Part shown: positions 1 through 7,865 of the stretch, piece after piece
Position numbering within the stretch: the first letter of the stretch is position 1
Layout of the letters: the number at the start of each line of letters is the position of its first letter
Source of the DNA: Candidatus Binataceae bacterium
GTDB taxonomy: Bacteria > Desulfobacterota > Binatia > Binatales > Binataceae
Assembly (NCBI GenBank): GCA_035650475.1
Contig: DASRHP010000012.1
Coordinates: 298,059 to 362,058 of the forward strand
Reading direction: 5' to 3'
Length of the DNA stretch: 64,000 bases
Program-made: the position numbers and the translations under genes
The notes under the pieces: generated by a model
The model's database searches: none
Seen by the model: the letters and a program-made list of their open reading frames with translations, nothing else
Told to the model about the DNA's origin: nothing

Positions 1-36
1 CCCGTCTGCGCATTCGTATTGCAGCGTCTCGTACAT
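1..36 (-). CDS. Start of a probable enoyl-CoA hydratase/isomerase-family protein (truncated by window edge)
   Basis: Only the first 12 codons (MYETLQYECADG) lie in the window. The start is set by an ideal AGGAGGAA ribosome binding site at 45-52. The pattern resembles crotonase N-termini, where a short Y-E-x-L-x-Y-E strand precedes the catalytic core; the crotonase at 54334 begins MAEYETLIYE. It lies downstream of the BadH-like dehydrogenase on the same strand, and a crotonase-family hydrolase (BadI) follows BadH in the cyclohexanecarboxylate pathway. The family call rests on 12 residues and position, so it is weak; the existence of a gene start is solid. Confidence 0.45.
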   Translation of the reverse strand, partial: MYETLQYECADG

Positions 37-97
37 CACTTCACTTCCTCCTGATTGCTTCTCGGTCGTGAGCGCGCGGCCGCCGCCGCGCGCGCCT

Positions 98-844
98 CTA
101 GATCATTGTCAAGCCGCCGCTGACCGACAGCGCCTGGCCGGTTATGTAGGAAGCGTCGTCGGAGGCGAGGAAGGCGACCGCGGCGGCGATGTCGGCGGGC
201 TCGGCGATCCGCCGCAGCGGCACCGCACGCTTGAGCGCCTCGTGCAGCTTGGGATTGAGCGCGGCCAGCTCCTGGAGCATCGGCGTGTTGGTCGGGCCCG
301 GGCATACGCAGTTGACCGTGATGTTGTTGCGCGCCATCTCGCGCGCGAGCGTCTTGCTGAACGCGATCACGCCGCCCTTGGCGCCCGAGTACACCGCCTC
401 GCCGGTCGAGCCCACGCGCCCGGCATCCGAGCTGATCGATACGATCCGGCCGCGCCCGCGTGCGATCATCGAGTCGAGCACCGCGCGACAGCAGTTGAGC
501 GGCCCGCGGTAATCGATCGCGATTATCTTGTCCCAGGTCTCCTCGCTGTTCTGGACGAACGGTTCGGCCTTGTCCCATCCGGCGTTGTTGACCAGGATGT
601 CGATCGGCCCAAGGCGGCGCTCCGCCTCGGCGACCGCCGCGCGCACGCTGGCGAGCTTGGCGACGTCGATCGCGACGGCGATCGCGCCCCGGCCGATCTC
701 GGCCGCCGCGGCGGCGGCGCCGCCCGGGTCGAGGTCGGCCAGCGCGACCTTGCATCCTTCCTCCGCCAGGCGCTCGGCGATCGCCCTGCCGATCCCGCGC
801 GCGGCGCCGGTGACGAACGCGACCTTGCCGCTGAGTCCGCGCAT
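98..844 (-). CDS. SDR-family oxidoreductase, BadH-like (2-hydroxycyclohexanecarboxyl-CoA dehydrogenase type)
   Basis: A 248-residue classical short-chain dehydrogenase. The cofactor motif TGAARGIG is at residues 12-19, NNAG at 86-89, and the catalytic triad is Ser139, Tyr152, Lys156 (YSGAK). The segments NNAGWD, SDAGRVGS and the ending TGQALSVSGGLTM resemble, from memory, BadH of Rhodopseudomonas palustris, which oxidises 2-hydroxycyclohexanecarboxyl-CoA with NAD. A generic 3-hydroxyacyl-CoA or 3-oxoacyl-ACP reductase is the alternative. The ATG at 844 has an AAGGAGAG site a few bases upstream. A probable crotonase follows 61 bp downstream on the same strand, consistent with a CoA-thioester catabolic operon continuing to the left. 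Confidence 0.82.
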   Translation of the reverse strand: MRGLSGKVAFVTGAARGIGRAIAERLAEEGCKVALADLDPGGAAAAAAEIGRGAIAVAIDVAKLASVRAAVAEAERRLGPIDILVNNAGWDKAEPFVQNSEETWDKIIAIDYRGPLNCCRAVLDSMIARGRGRIVSISSDAGRVGSTGEAVYSGAKGGVIAFSKTLAREMARNNITVNCVCPGPTNTPMLQELAALNPKLHEALKRAVPLRRIAEPADIAAAVAFLASDDASYITGQALSVSGGLTMI

Positions 845-997
845 GATGTCTCTCCTTACCGTCGAAAGCGTCGCGCTCTCGCGCGCGCGGCGCGATTATA
901 GACCCCACAAGCCGCGGGCGGGAAAGCCGCGCGACTGTGCGGACGTGGCAAACTTTGCTAGGAGAGGGCCGTAAAGCCCGCACGCGGAGGTCCCACG

Positions 998-2119
998 ATG
1001 ATCAAGGCCATCGACGGTGACAGCCATTTCATGGAGCCGCTCGATCTCTTCGAGCGCTACATCGATCCCGCCTTCCGCGAACGCACGGTGAGGCTGGTGC
1101 GCGAGCCCGAGACCGGCAAGGCTGCGATGATCGGCGACGGCAAGGTGCTCAAGCTGCGCGACGTGGACCAGGTGATGGGCATCCTGACCGGCTACGGCGA
1201 GAAGGAGCAGGGACTCAACATCGGCAACTTCGACCGCTACCGCGGCTACAGCGAGCAGTGGCAGGACATGCAGGCGCGCGTGCGCTTCCTCGACGAGGAG
1301 GGCTTCGAGAAGCAGGTGCTCTATCCCAGTCTCGGGATCATCTGGGAGGGCGAGATCGAAGACCCGGCGCTGGCCGACGCGCTCTGCCGCGCGTACAACA
1401 CATGGGCCTTCGAGCTGGTCGCCGCGCACAAGGACCGCCTGTTCCCCGCCGCCCACATCTCGATCCGCGATGCCGCGCTCGCGGTGCGCGAGATGGAGCG
1501 GGTCGCCGGGCTCGGCGCGCGCACGATCTTCGTCTCCTCCGCGCCGGTGCGCGGCCACAGTTTCGGCCATCCCGAGTTCGATCCGATCTGGGCCGCGGCC
1601 GAGGCGATGGACCTCTCGGTCGGCATCCACCTCGTTTCCCATCGGCACTACACTGGCAGCGCGTGGTACCGCGACCCGAAGCCGGGCCTGATGTACTTCA
1701 CGATGAACATCATCCAGGACCCGCGGATGGCGCTGACCACGATGGTAGTGGACGGGGTGTTCGAGCGCTTTCCAAAGCTGCGGGTGGCCACGATCGAGGC
1801 GATGGTCGGATGGGTGGGCGAATGGATCGAGCGGCTCGACTACCGCTACAGGTACATGGGCCACACCTCGCAGATGAAGCGGACGGCCGAGGAGTACTTC
1901 CATCGCAACATCTGGGTGAGCGCCGATCCCGAGGAACGGATGTTCCCCTACATCGTGCAGTTTGCCGGCGACGAGCGCTTCTTCATCGGCTCCGATTATC
2001 CGCACGCCGAGGGCTTCGTGCGCCCGGTGGAGAAGGCGCGCAAGCAGCTCGCCGCGCTGCCCCAGGCCTCGGTTGACAGAATCCTGTCGACCAACGCACG
2101 CGAGTTCTACCGCATCTGA
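998..2119 (+). CDS. Amidohydrolase family 2 protein (ACMSD-like TIM barrel)
   Basis: 373 residues. The N-terminal metal-binding strand DGDSHFMEP (D8, H10, E13) and the C-terminal GSDYPHAEG (Asp near 333) are hallmarks of the amidohydrolase-2 superfamily; a His-rich strand HLVSHRH lies near residue 212. Family members are metal-dependent decarboxylases or hydrolases of aromatic or cyclic acids and are common in degradative clusters of soil bacteria. No signal peptide is visible, so it should be cytoplasmic. A GCGGAGG ribosome binding site precedes the ATG. It is followed after 61 bp by an NTF2-like protein on the same strand, probably one transcription unit. The substrate cannot be told from sequence. 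Confidence 0.8.
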   Translation: MIKAIDGDSHFMEPLDLFERYIDPAFRERTVRLVREPETGKAAMIGDGKVLKLRDVDQVMGILTGYGEKEQGLNIGNFDRYRGYSEQWQDMQARVRFLDEEGFEKQVLYPSLGIIWEGEIEDPALADALCRAYNTWAFELVAAHKDRLFPAAHISIRDAALAVREMERVAGLGARTIFVSSAPVRGHSFGHPEFDPIWAAAEAMDLSVGIHLVSHRHYTGSAWYRDPKPGLMYFTMNIIQDPRMALTTMVVDGVFERFPKLRVATIEAMVGWVGEWIERLDYRYRYMGHTSQMKRTAEEYFHRNIWVSADPEERMFPYIVQFAGDERFFIGSDYPHAEGFVRPVEKARKQLAALPQASVDRILSTNAREFYRI

Positions 2120-2180
2120 GCGGCCGAACGCGACGGCCTCGCAGGGCCCGCTGCGGAACGGGCCGATAAAGGAGCGCGAA

Positions 2181-2654
2181 ATGGACCTCGATGCAATCGA
2201 AAGGCGCGTCACCGAACTCGAGGACCTCGAAGCGATCCGCCAGCTCAAGGCGCGCTACTGCGCGGCGTGCGACGACAACTACGATGCCGACGCGATCGCC
2301 GCCTTATTCACCGAAGACGGCGTGTGGGACGGCGCGGGCTTCGGCCGCTTCGAAGGGCGAGCCGCCATCCGCGAGTTCTTCCGCACGGTGCCTCGCCGGA
2401 TGGCCTTTGCGATCCATCAGGTGATAAATCCGATAATCGAGATCGACGGCGAGCGCGCGCGGGGAACGTGGTACCTGCTTTCGCCCTGCACGCTGCGCCG
2501 CCAGGGCGGCGAGCGGGCCTACTGGATGGCGGCGGTCTATCACGACGAGTATGTCAAGCTCGGCGGCGGATGGCTGATTAAGAGCCTGCGCGGCGAGAGC
2601 CGCCTGTGGGCGCCTTACGAACGCGGCTGGGCACCGGCGGAAAATGGCCAGTGA
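2181..2654 (+). CDS. SnoaL-like/NTF2-fold protein
   Basis: 157 residues with the layout of SnoaL-like polyketide-cyclase/dehydrase proteins: an N-terminal helix (LEDLEAIRQLKARYCAACD), the LFTEDGVWDG motif near residues 43-52, then strands ending in the conserved pattern GGWLIKSL. Relatives form cone-shaped alpha+beta barrels that act as small hydrolases, isomerases or dehydratases, or as non-catalytic subunits. The ATG at 2181 is preceded by AAGGAG, so upstream in-frame codons overlapping the amidohydrolase are not used. Its position directly behind the amidohydrolase suggests a joint role on the same small-molecule substrate; this is inference. Confidence 0.75.
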   Translation: MDLDAIERRVTELEDLEAIRQLKARYCAACDDNYDADAIAALFTEDGVWDGAGFGRFEGRAAIREFFRTVPRRMAFAIHQVINPIIEIDGERARGTWYLLSPCTLRRQGGERAYWMAAVYHDEYVKLGGGWLIKSLRGESRLWAPYERGWAPAENGQ

Positions 2655-2726
2655 AGAATGCGCCGGCGCAGCCTTTGGGCACGGCTCAGTGCGAAAATCC
2701 GAAGCTGGGCGCCGCTGAGCAAGCCG

Positions 2727-3608
2727 TCAACCGCAGCCAATCTGCCAGGCTAAAAATGCGCCAAAGCCGAAGCTCAGCAGGCCCGAGCCCAGCGCGAGCG
2801 CGCGATTGAGCCCCGCCGCGCGCTCCGCCGCGACCATCAGCGGCATCCCGATCGCCGTGGTGACGATAATCATTCCGATGATCGTTCCGAGGCCGAAGAC
2901 CACCAGGTAGAGCACTCCCCACAGGGGATTGGGAATCGCGCTCAGCACCAGCAGCGCGATCGCGGCGCTCCCTGCGAGTCCGTGCACGAGGCCGACACCG
3001 AACGCCTTGGCCTGCGGAAAGCGCGTGCCCGCTTGCGCGAGCGCCGGCATCGCCTGCGGCGGCAGGCGGTGGTCGCGATGTTCGACGTGCGGACCGCCAG
3101 CAGCGGGCGACTCACGTTTCGGCCCGTCTCCTGAAGAGAACGGTAGCGCGGAGTCACGCGCGCCAACCTCGACGCCTCCCACGACGTGGACGTGCGGATG
3201 GCGATGGGCATGCGCGGCGCCGTGCGAGTGCGGATGGCTGTGCACGATGATCGTCGGCGCGGTCACGCTCTCCCATCTGAAAAGCCGCGCCAGCGCGCGC
3301 CGCGCAAGCGTCATCACCGCCGGGATGCCCAGCAGGATCAGCGCGACGGCGACGGCGAATTCCATCGCGCGCCCGATGCGCGGCGGGATACTGACCTTGA
3401 ACACGATAATCAGCATCCCGACTATCAGGATGGTCAGCGTATGGCCGACGCCCCAGCAGAGCCCGATCCGTGCGGCGACGCCGAGCCGGCGCTCGCGAGT
3501 GACGATGGCGCTGACGGCGATGACGTGGTCGGCGTCGGTCGCATGGCGCATCCCGAGCCCGAGGCCCAGCAGCGCGACGGCGGCGGGAGCGGCGTGCGTG
3601 AGATCCAT
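2727..3608 (-). CDS. High-affinity nickel/cobalt permease (NiCoT/NicO family)
   Basis: 293 residues, strongly hydrophobic. The NiCoT signature RHATDADH (H-x4-D-H) lies in an early membrane segment near residues 21-28, followed by the second family motif around GLCWGVGHT. A His-rich cytoplasmic loop (HSHPHSHGAAHAHRH-type) follows near residues 122-140, with a charged spacer, then further membrane segments rich in Gly and Ile. NiCoT proteins import or export Ni2+ or Co2+; a His loop is often seen in NicO/RcnA-type members, so direction is open. No urease, hydrogenase or cobalamin genes lie nearby. It is convergent with the preceding NTF2-like gene, 72 bp apart. Confidence 0.8.
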   Translation of the reverse strand: MDLTHAAPAAVALLGLGLGMRHATDADHVIAVSAIVTRERRLGVAARIGLCWGVGHTLTILIVGMLIIVFKVSIPPRIGRAMEFAVAVALILLGIPAVMTLARRALARLFRWESVTAPTIIVHSHPHSHGAAHAHRHPHVHVVGGVEVGARDSALPFSSGDGPKRESPAAGGPHVEHRDHRLPPQAMPALAQAGTRFPQAKAFGVGLVHGLAGSAAIALLVLSAIPNPLWGVLYLVVFGLGTIIGMIIVTTAIGMPLMVAAERAAGLNRALALGSGLLSFGFGAFLAWQIGCG

Positions 3609-3884
3609 CGGGGCGTATTTATAGAGCCAAACCGCGGCGGCGTCGATGGCGCTCGCTCTTCGCTCGTCGTTCGGAGCGAGCGCGGAACTTGCAGCGCCGG
3701 GCGCGTGTTATCGATTCGCAAGAGGGCTTGGGCCGGGCGCCTCCGCGCACCGAGAGGGGCAAGGGCAAACTAAACGGGGATCTGCCCGCGTTGGCCCTCT
3801 TTCGGAGCAAGCGCCGCGCCGGAGCGGAAAGAGGCCGCCCGGCCCTCACCTCGCCATCGCCCGGCGCGGGCAAGAGTTCGCTTT
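3609..3884. other. Intergenic region upstream of the nickel permease
   Basis: 276 bp between the start of the nickel/cobalt permease and the stop of the MFS gene, both on the minus strand. It must hold the permease promoter. I see no convincing promoter hexamers, no strong hairpin and no RNA gene. Confidence 0.4.
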
Positions 3885-5336
3885 CTACTCGCCGCCGGAG
3901 GCTACGCCGACGACAGGCGGCGCCTGCGTGTCACTGAGCGCGGCCCGCCTGCGTATCGGCAGCGCGACCAGCAGCGCTGCGAGCAGGCACACTGCGGTCG
4001 AGACCGAAAACGCGTCGTGGAAGCCGCCGACGAAACTGCGGCGGTCGAGTGCCGCAGCGCTCAGATGGGCGCCGGCCAGCAGCTGCGCATGATGGGCCGC
4101 GCGGCGCACGCTGAAGACCTCGGCCGCGGTGGTCACGCCCATCACCACCCCCAGCGTCCGCATCATCATCACGGCGCCGCCCGCTACGCCCTGTTGCGCG
4201 CGCGGTATCGCCGCCATCACGAAGCTCATGTTGGCGACCGCAAAGGCGCCGAGTCCGAGGCCGATCAGGATCAGCGCCGCCGCAACTGTGGCGTAGGACG
4301 ATTGGGCACCAAACCGGGTAGCGAGATACAGCCCCGCCGCCTCGATCAACAGCCCGGGCACTTGCAAGCGGCGGGTGCCGAAGCGGTCGGAGAGCAGGCC
4401 AGAGAGCGGCGCCGCCAGCGCCATTCCGAGCGGGCAGGGCGCAAGCAGCGTGCCGCCCGAGGCCGCGCGGTAACCGAGGACGTTGACGATGTAGTAGGGC
4501 ACCAGCAGCCAGACAGCGAACATTGCGAGGTTGGCGAGCAAATTGGCGAAATTAGCCAGGCTGACGCCGGGCGTGAACAGCCGCCAATCGACGATCGGAT
4601 GGGCGACGCGGCGCTCGGTGGCGACGAAGGCGGCAAAGCCGAGCGCACTGGCGGTCCACAGCGCGAGCACGCCGCCCGCCGCCCATCCCACCTCGCGCCC
4701 GCGGTTGATCGCGAGCAGCAGCGCGACGATGGCGGTCGCCAACGTGCCCATCCCGACCAGGTCGAAGCGTTCGCGACGTCCGCGCCCGGCGGCCCCGACG
4801 AGCAGCGGGGCGGCCGCAAGCGCGGTCGCGATCGCGATCGGGACGCGGAAAAGGTAAACCGCGCGCCAGCCGAAGCGATCGACCAGCCATCCGCCGATTA
4901 TCGGTCCGCTGGTCGAGCCCACGTAGCCGCTCATGTTGAACAGACCCAGGGCGCGGCCCGCCTCGCCGGGTCCGAAGCTGACTGTCACGATCGCCGGCGC
5001 GCTCGCGAACACCATCGCGGCTCCCGTCCCCTGCAACACGCGGGAGGCCAGCAGCAGGCCGTAGCTCGGGGCCAGACCGCACAGCGCCAGAGCGAGCGTG
5101 CTCAGCGCGAGCCCGCCGACGAAGACGCGCTTGTGGCCGAGCAGGTCCGCCATCCGGCCGCATCCGAGCAGCAGGCTGGCATTAGTAAGTACGTAGGAGA
5201 TGACCAGCCACTGGATAGTGGCGACGCTGACTCCGAAGTAGCTGCTAATTGCGGGGAACGCGATATTGAGCGCGGAATCGAGCGAGACCAGCAGCAGGCC
5301 GGCGCTCGCGATGGCCAGCGCGCTCCACCTGTTCAC
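3885..5336 (-). CDS. MFS transporter, DHA2 (EmrB/QacA-like) drug:proton antiporter family
   Basis: 483 residues with about 14 predicted membrane segments, the usual size for DHA2 exporters. The N-terminal helix carries SLDSALNIAFP, matching the family's D-x-x-x-x-N-x-A-x-P pattern. The loop GRMADLLGHKRVF is the MFS signature A loop between TM2 and TM3. Motif C-like glycines occur in GYVGSTSGPIIGG. It probably exports hydrophobic small molecules from the inner membrane. The start is a GTG at 5336 with only a weak ribosome binding site, so the exact N-terminus is uncertain by a few codons. A polysaccharide deacetylase lies 60 bp upstream on the same strand and may share a promoter. Confidence 0.85.
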   Translation of the reverse strand: MNRWSALAIASAGLLLVSLDSALNIAFPAISSYFGVSVATIQWLVISYVLTNASLLLGCGRMADLLGHKRVFVGGLALSTLALALCGLAPSYGLLLASRVLQGTGAAMVFASAPAIVTVSFGPGEAGRALGLFNMSGYVGSTSGPIIGGWLVDRFGWRAVYLFRVPIAIATALAAAPLLVGAAGRGRRERFDLVGMGTLATAIVALLLAINRGREVGWAAGGVLALWTASALGFAAFVATERRVAHPIVDWRLFTPGVSLANFANLLANLAMFAVWLLVPYYIVNVLGYRAASGGTLLAPCPLGMALAAPLSGLLSDRFGTRRLQVPGLLIEAAGLYLATRFGAQSSYATVAAALILIGLGLGAFAVANMSFVMAAIPRAQQGVAGGAVMMMRTLGVVMGVTTAAEVFSVRRAAHHAQLLAGAHLSAAALDRRSFVGGFHDAFSVSTAVCLLAALLVALPIRRRAALSDTQAPPVVGVASGGE

Positions 5337-5396
5337 CGGACGATCGCCTGCGCCGCCGTGCCGAATCGCCAGGCCCTTGCCGTGCTGCGCATTGCC

Positions 5397-6248
5397 CTAG
5401 CGCGCCGAGCGCCTTGGCTTGTGCGACGTCCTGAACTCCTCGGCGACCTGCCGCATCGTCTTGAACTCCACGTCCTTGCGGCTGCGGATGTGCTCGACCA
5501 GCCGCTCGAGCATCAGCAGGCGATGGCCACGGCCGATGCACTGCGGATGCATCGTCAGGATGTAATTGCCTTCGCCGAGGCGGTCGTGGAGATAGTCGAA
5601 GTCGCCGGCCCAGATCTCGTAGATGCGCGACGGCGAGGCGTTGCCGGGATTGATACCGTTGCGGGTCCAGACGTGCTCGAAGGCGATGAAGTCGTCCAGC
5701 CCCCAGGTGAATGGGAGTTCGACCACCTCGGTTTCGCGCCCGAAAATGTATGCGCTGTCCTTGGGCGCCTGGTCGCCGACGCGGCAGAAGTAGGGCGTGA
5801 AATCGTCGCCCATCATGCTGCTGTCGTAGAGCATCCCGTGGTCCACAATGAGCTCGAGCGTACGCGGCGTAAGCCCTGCGGCGGGCGAGCGATAGCCAAC
5901 CGGATTGTGGCCGGTGACCCGGCGCAGGGCGGCGATCGCCATGTCGAAGTCGCGGATTTCCTCTTCGGGCGTGGCGAGCCGCTCGTGGCGATAGCCGTGA
6001 TGGGCGATCTCGTGACCCTCGGCGGCGATTTTGGCGACCACGTCGGGATAGGTGTCGGCGGTATGGCCGGGCACGAACCAGGTCGAGGGGATCTTCCATC
6101 CGCGCAGCATCTCGAGCAGGCGGCGCGCACCGACCACGCCGAATTCGCCGCGCGAGATCGCGCTGGGCGAAGTCGCGTGGAAGTTGCCGATCCAAACCGA
6201 GATCGCGTCGAAGTCGAAGGTCAGGCACACATTGACTTTCTTCGCCAT
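5397..6248 (-). CDS. Polysaccharide deacetylase family protein (NodB homology domain)
   Basis: 283 residues from the ATG at 6248, chosen because AGGAGGAA lies just upstream; the open frame runs further 5' without such a site. The metal-binding NodB motif 1 is TFDFDA near residues 10-15, and motif 2 (H-x3-H type) is HHGYRHE. The later segment ILTMHPQCIGRG carries the C-terminal His motif. The shape resembles single-domain cyclic-imidase/peptidoglycan deacetylase-like members that lack a signal peptide, as here, so a cytoplasmic imide- or amide-hydrolysing role is as likely as cell-wall action. The divergent region upstream separates it from the envelope cluster. Confidence 0.8.
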   Translation of the reverse strand: MAKKVNVCLTFDFDAISVWIGNFHATSPSAISRGEFGVVGARRLLEMLRGWKIPSTWFVPGHTADTYPDVVAKIAAEGHEIAHHGYRHERLATPEEEIRDFDMAIAALRRVTGHNPVGYRSPAAGLTPRTLELIVDHGMLYDSSMMGDDFTPYFCRVGDQAPKDSAYIFGRETEVVELPFTWGLDDFIAFEHVWTRNGINPGNASPSRIYEIWAGDFDYLHDRLGEGNYILTMHPQCIGRGHRLLMLERLVEHIRSRKDVEFKTMRQVAEEFRTSHKPRRSAR

Positions 6249-6860
6249 GGCCGATTCCTCCTCGACTGCGGCCGCCCGCGCCGCGGCCGGATCGCACGCG
6301 GTGTTCGAGCGATTTGTAGCGCCGGAACCTTTGCGGTGTCCAGCAGACAGGCGCGCCTGCCGGCGAGCCGGCGCCGACCGCCGGGTACGTTTGGCGCGGA
6401 GTGCGCGCAAGTGGCGCGGCCGCGCGGCGCACGCACCGCCTGATGGAAACTTGCATTCACGCGTGCCGCTGCAAGCAGCTTGCGGCAACGTCCGGCATGC
6501 GCACAAAACGTTATGCAACCTTTACTTGACAGTTAAGCAAAGCTTGTTGTAAGCGGTGGCAGAACTTCAAGGGTAGGGGTTCCAAAGCGGCGCCGGACAA
6601 GGAATTTGCCGGTCTGCGGATGCGGCATTCGGTTGGGGAGCGATTGCCGTTGGCCGAAATGGCGCAGTGATGGCCGGAAGTGGAACGGACCATCAGGTGC
6701 GTCGGCGAGGATAGCGAGGCAGCAATCGCTTCGCCCGAGGCCGGGCGGATATTGACAAAAGATTCCGCCTTACTCTAGGGGAAGGATCGGACCGAGCATC
6801 AACTTCCGAACATAGTCCGCATCCGCTCGCCAGATGCGGATCCGAGGTAGGACTGTCCAA
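6249..6860. other. Long divergent intergenic region, AT-richer than its surroundings
   Basis: About 610 bp between two divergently transcribed genes. No open frame with coding character is visible. The stretch around 6505-6560 is unusually AT-rich for this genome and contains TTGACA at 6526-6531, without a good partner -10. A second TTGACA at 6752-6757 may belong to the promoter of the YCF48/RND cluster. This is the most likely control region for the envelope operon. Confidence 0.5.
6752..6779 (+). promoter_or_regulatory. Candidate sigma-70 promoter for the YCF48-RND-DUF1302 cluster
   Basis: A perfect TTGACA (6752-6757) is followed after 16 bp by TCTAGG (6774-6779), which matches only half of TATAAT. 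It lies about 80 bp upstream of the YCF48-like start. The -35 box is convincing, the -10 box is not. Confidence 0.3.
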
Positions 6861-7865
6861 ATGGGTTTGCCACGAAGTTGGACTTGGGTGCTGGCAGCGA
6901 TGCTGGCGGCAGTCTTCACCGCCACCGCCGCGGTCTCGCGCGGCGCGGTCACGGGCAAACGCGTCAGCGGCGCGCCGACGTGGCTGTCACTCTACGGCTT
7001 GGCTATCCGCCCCGACCGCAGCATCTACGTCGTCGGCTCCAAGGGGCTGCTGATGGTCTCCACCGACGAGGGCAAGAGCTGGACCTCGCAGGTTCTCCAC
7101 GAACGTGCGGGCAACTTGCTGTTCCAGGATCGCGATCTGTACGCGATCAAGTTCAGCCCCGACGGCAAGAGCGGATGGGTTGTCGGCGAGATGGGAATCG
7201 CGCTGCACTCGGACGACGGCGGCGAGAGCTGGAAGAGCCAGCAGACCGGCACCAGGAGCAACCTGTTCAATCTGTCGGTGGTGGATGCGCAGCACGCCTA
7301 CGCCTGCGGCGCTGACGGCGTATTGCTGAGCACCGACGACGCCGGCGCGCACTGGAGTGTCTACAAGTACAAGGACCCCATCACCTTCTTCGACGTCAAG
7401 TTTCTGGCCCCAGACAACGGATGGGCGGTCGGTGAATTCGAGAGCATCCTGCACAGCACCGACGGCGGCAAGACCTGGAACCTCAGCCATGGCGGGAACA
7501 CCGGCGACTATACGGTGGGCCCGTACTTCTCAATCGCGTTTACCGATCCCGAGCATGCGATAGTCAGTGGCCTCAACGGCGAGATCGTGGTCACCAACGA
7601 CGGCGGCAAAACCTGGAGCCCCGAGAAGCTGCCGGAAACGGTGGCGACCTACGCGGCGGCGCAGGCCGACGGCCAGATCTGGCTGGGCGGCGAGGGCGGG
7701 CGGCTGGTCGGCAAAGACGCGACCGGCAAGTGGGTGGTTCATCGGCCCACCTTCAACGATATCACCGACCTTGCCTTCGCGGGCAAGATGGGATTTGCGG
7801 TGGGTCTAAACGGCACCATACTCCGGACAGACGACGCGGGTGAGCAATGGCAGGTGGTAAAGTAA
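6861..7865 (+). CDS. YCF48-like beta-propeller protein (photosystem II stability factor fold), exported
   Basis: 334 residues from the ATG at 6861, preferred over 6834 because GAGGTAGG lies 9 bp upstream and the new N-terminus is a clean signal peptide (hydrophobic stretch residues 6-24, small residues at the cleavage site). The mature part is a run of at least six Asp-box/BNR-type repeats of the form S/T-x-D-x-G-x-x-W, for example STDEGKSW, SDDGGESW, STDGGKTW and TNDGGKTW, predicting a seven-bladed propeller like YCF48/HCF136. No photosynthesis genes are present. In non-phototrophs this family often sits beside RND transporters and DUF1302/DUF1329 proteins, as here. The stop codon overlaps the RND start by 19 bp, indicating coupled translation. 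Confidence 0.85.
   Translation: MGLPRSWTWVLAAMLAAVFTATAAVSRGAVTGKRVSGAPTWLSLYGLAIRPDRSIYVVGSKGLLMVSTDEGKSWTSQVLHERAGNLLFQDRDLYAIKFSPDGKSGWVVGEMGIALHSDDGGESWKSQQTGTRSNLFNLSVVDAQHAYACGADGVLLSTDDAGAHWSVYKYKDPITFFDVKFLAPDNGWAVGEFESILHSTDGGKTWNLSHGGNTGDYTVGPYFSIAFTDPEHAIVSGLNGEIVVTNDGGKTWSPEKLPETVATYAAAQADGQIWLGGEGGRLVGKDATGKWVVHRPTFNDITDLAFAGKMGFAVGLNGTILRTDDAGEQWQVVK

Noticed and set aside
4017..6443. 808-codon open frame on the plus strand
   Set aside because: It is antisense to the MFS and deacetylase genes, is His/Arg/Gln/Glu-rich with no domain, and results from strong third-position GC bias.
6526..6554. Sigma-70 promoter with TTGACA at 6526
   Set aside because: No acceptable -10 hexamer is found at 16-18 bp spacing, and the site is over 300 bp from the next plus-strand start.
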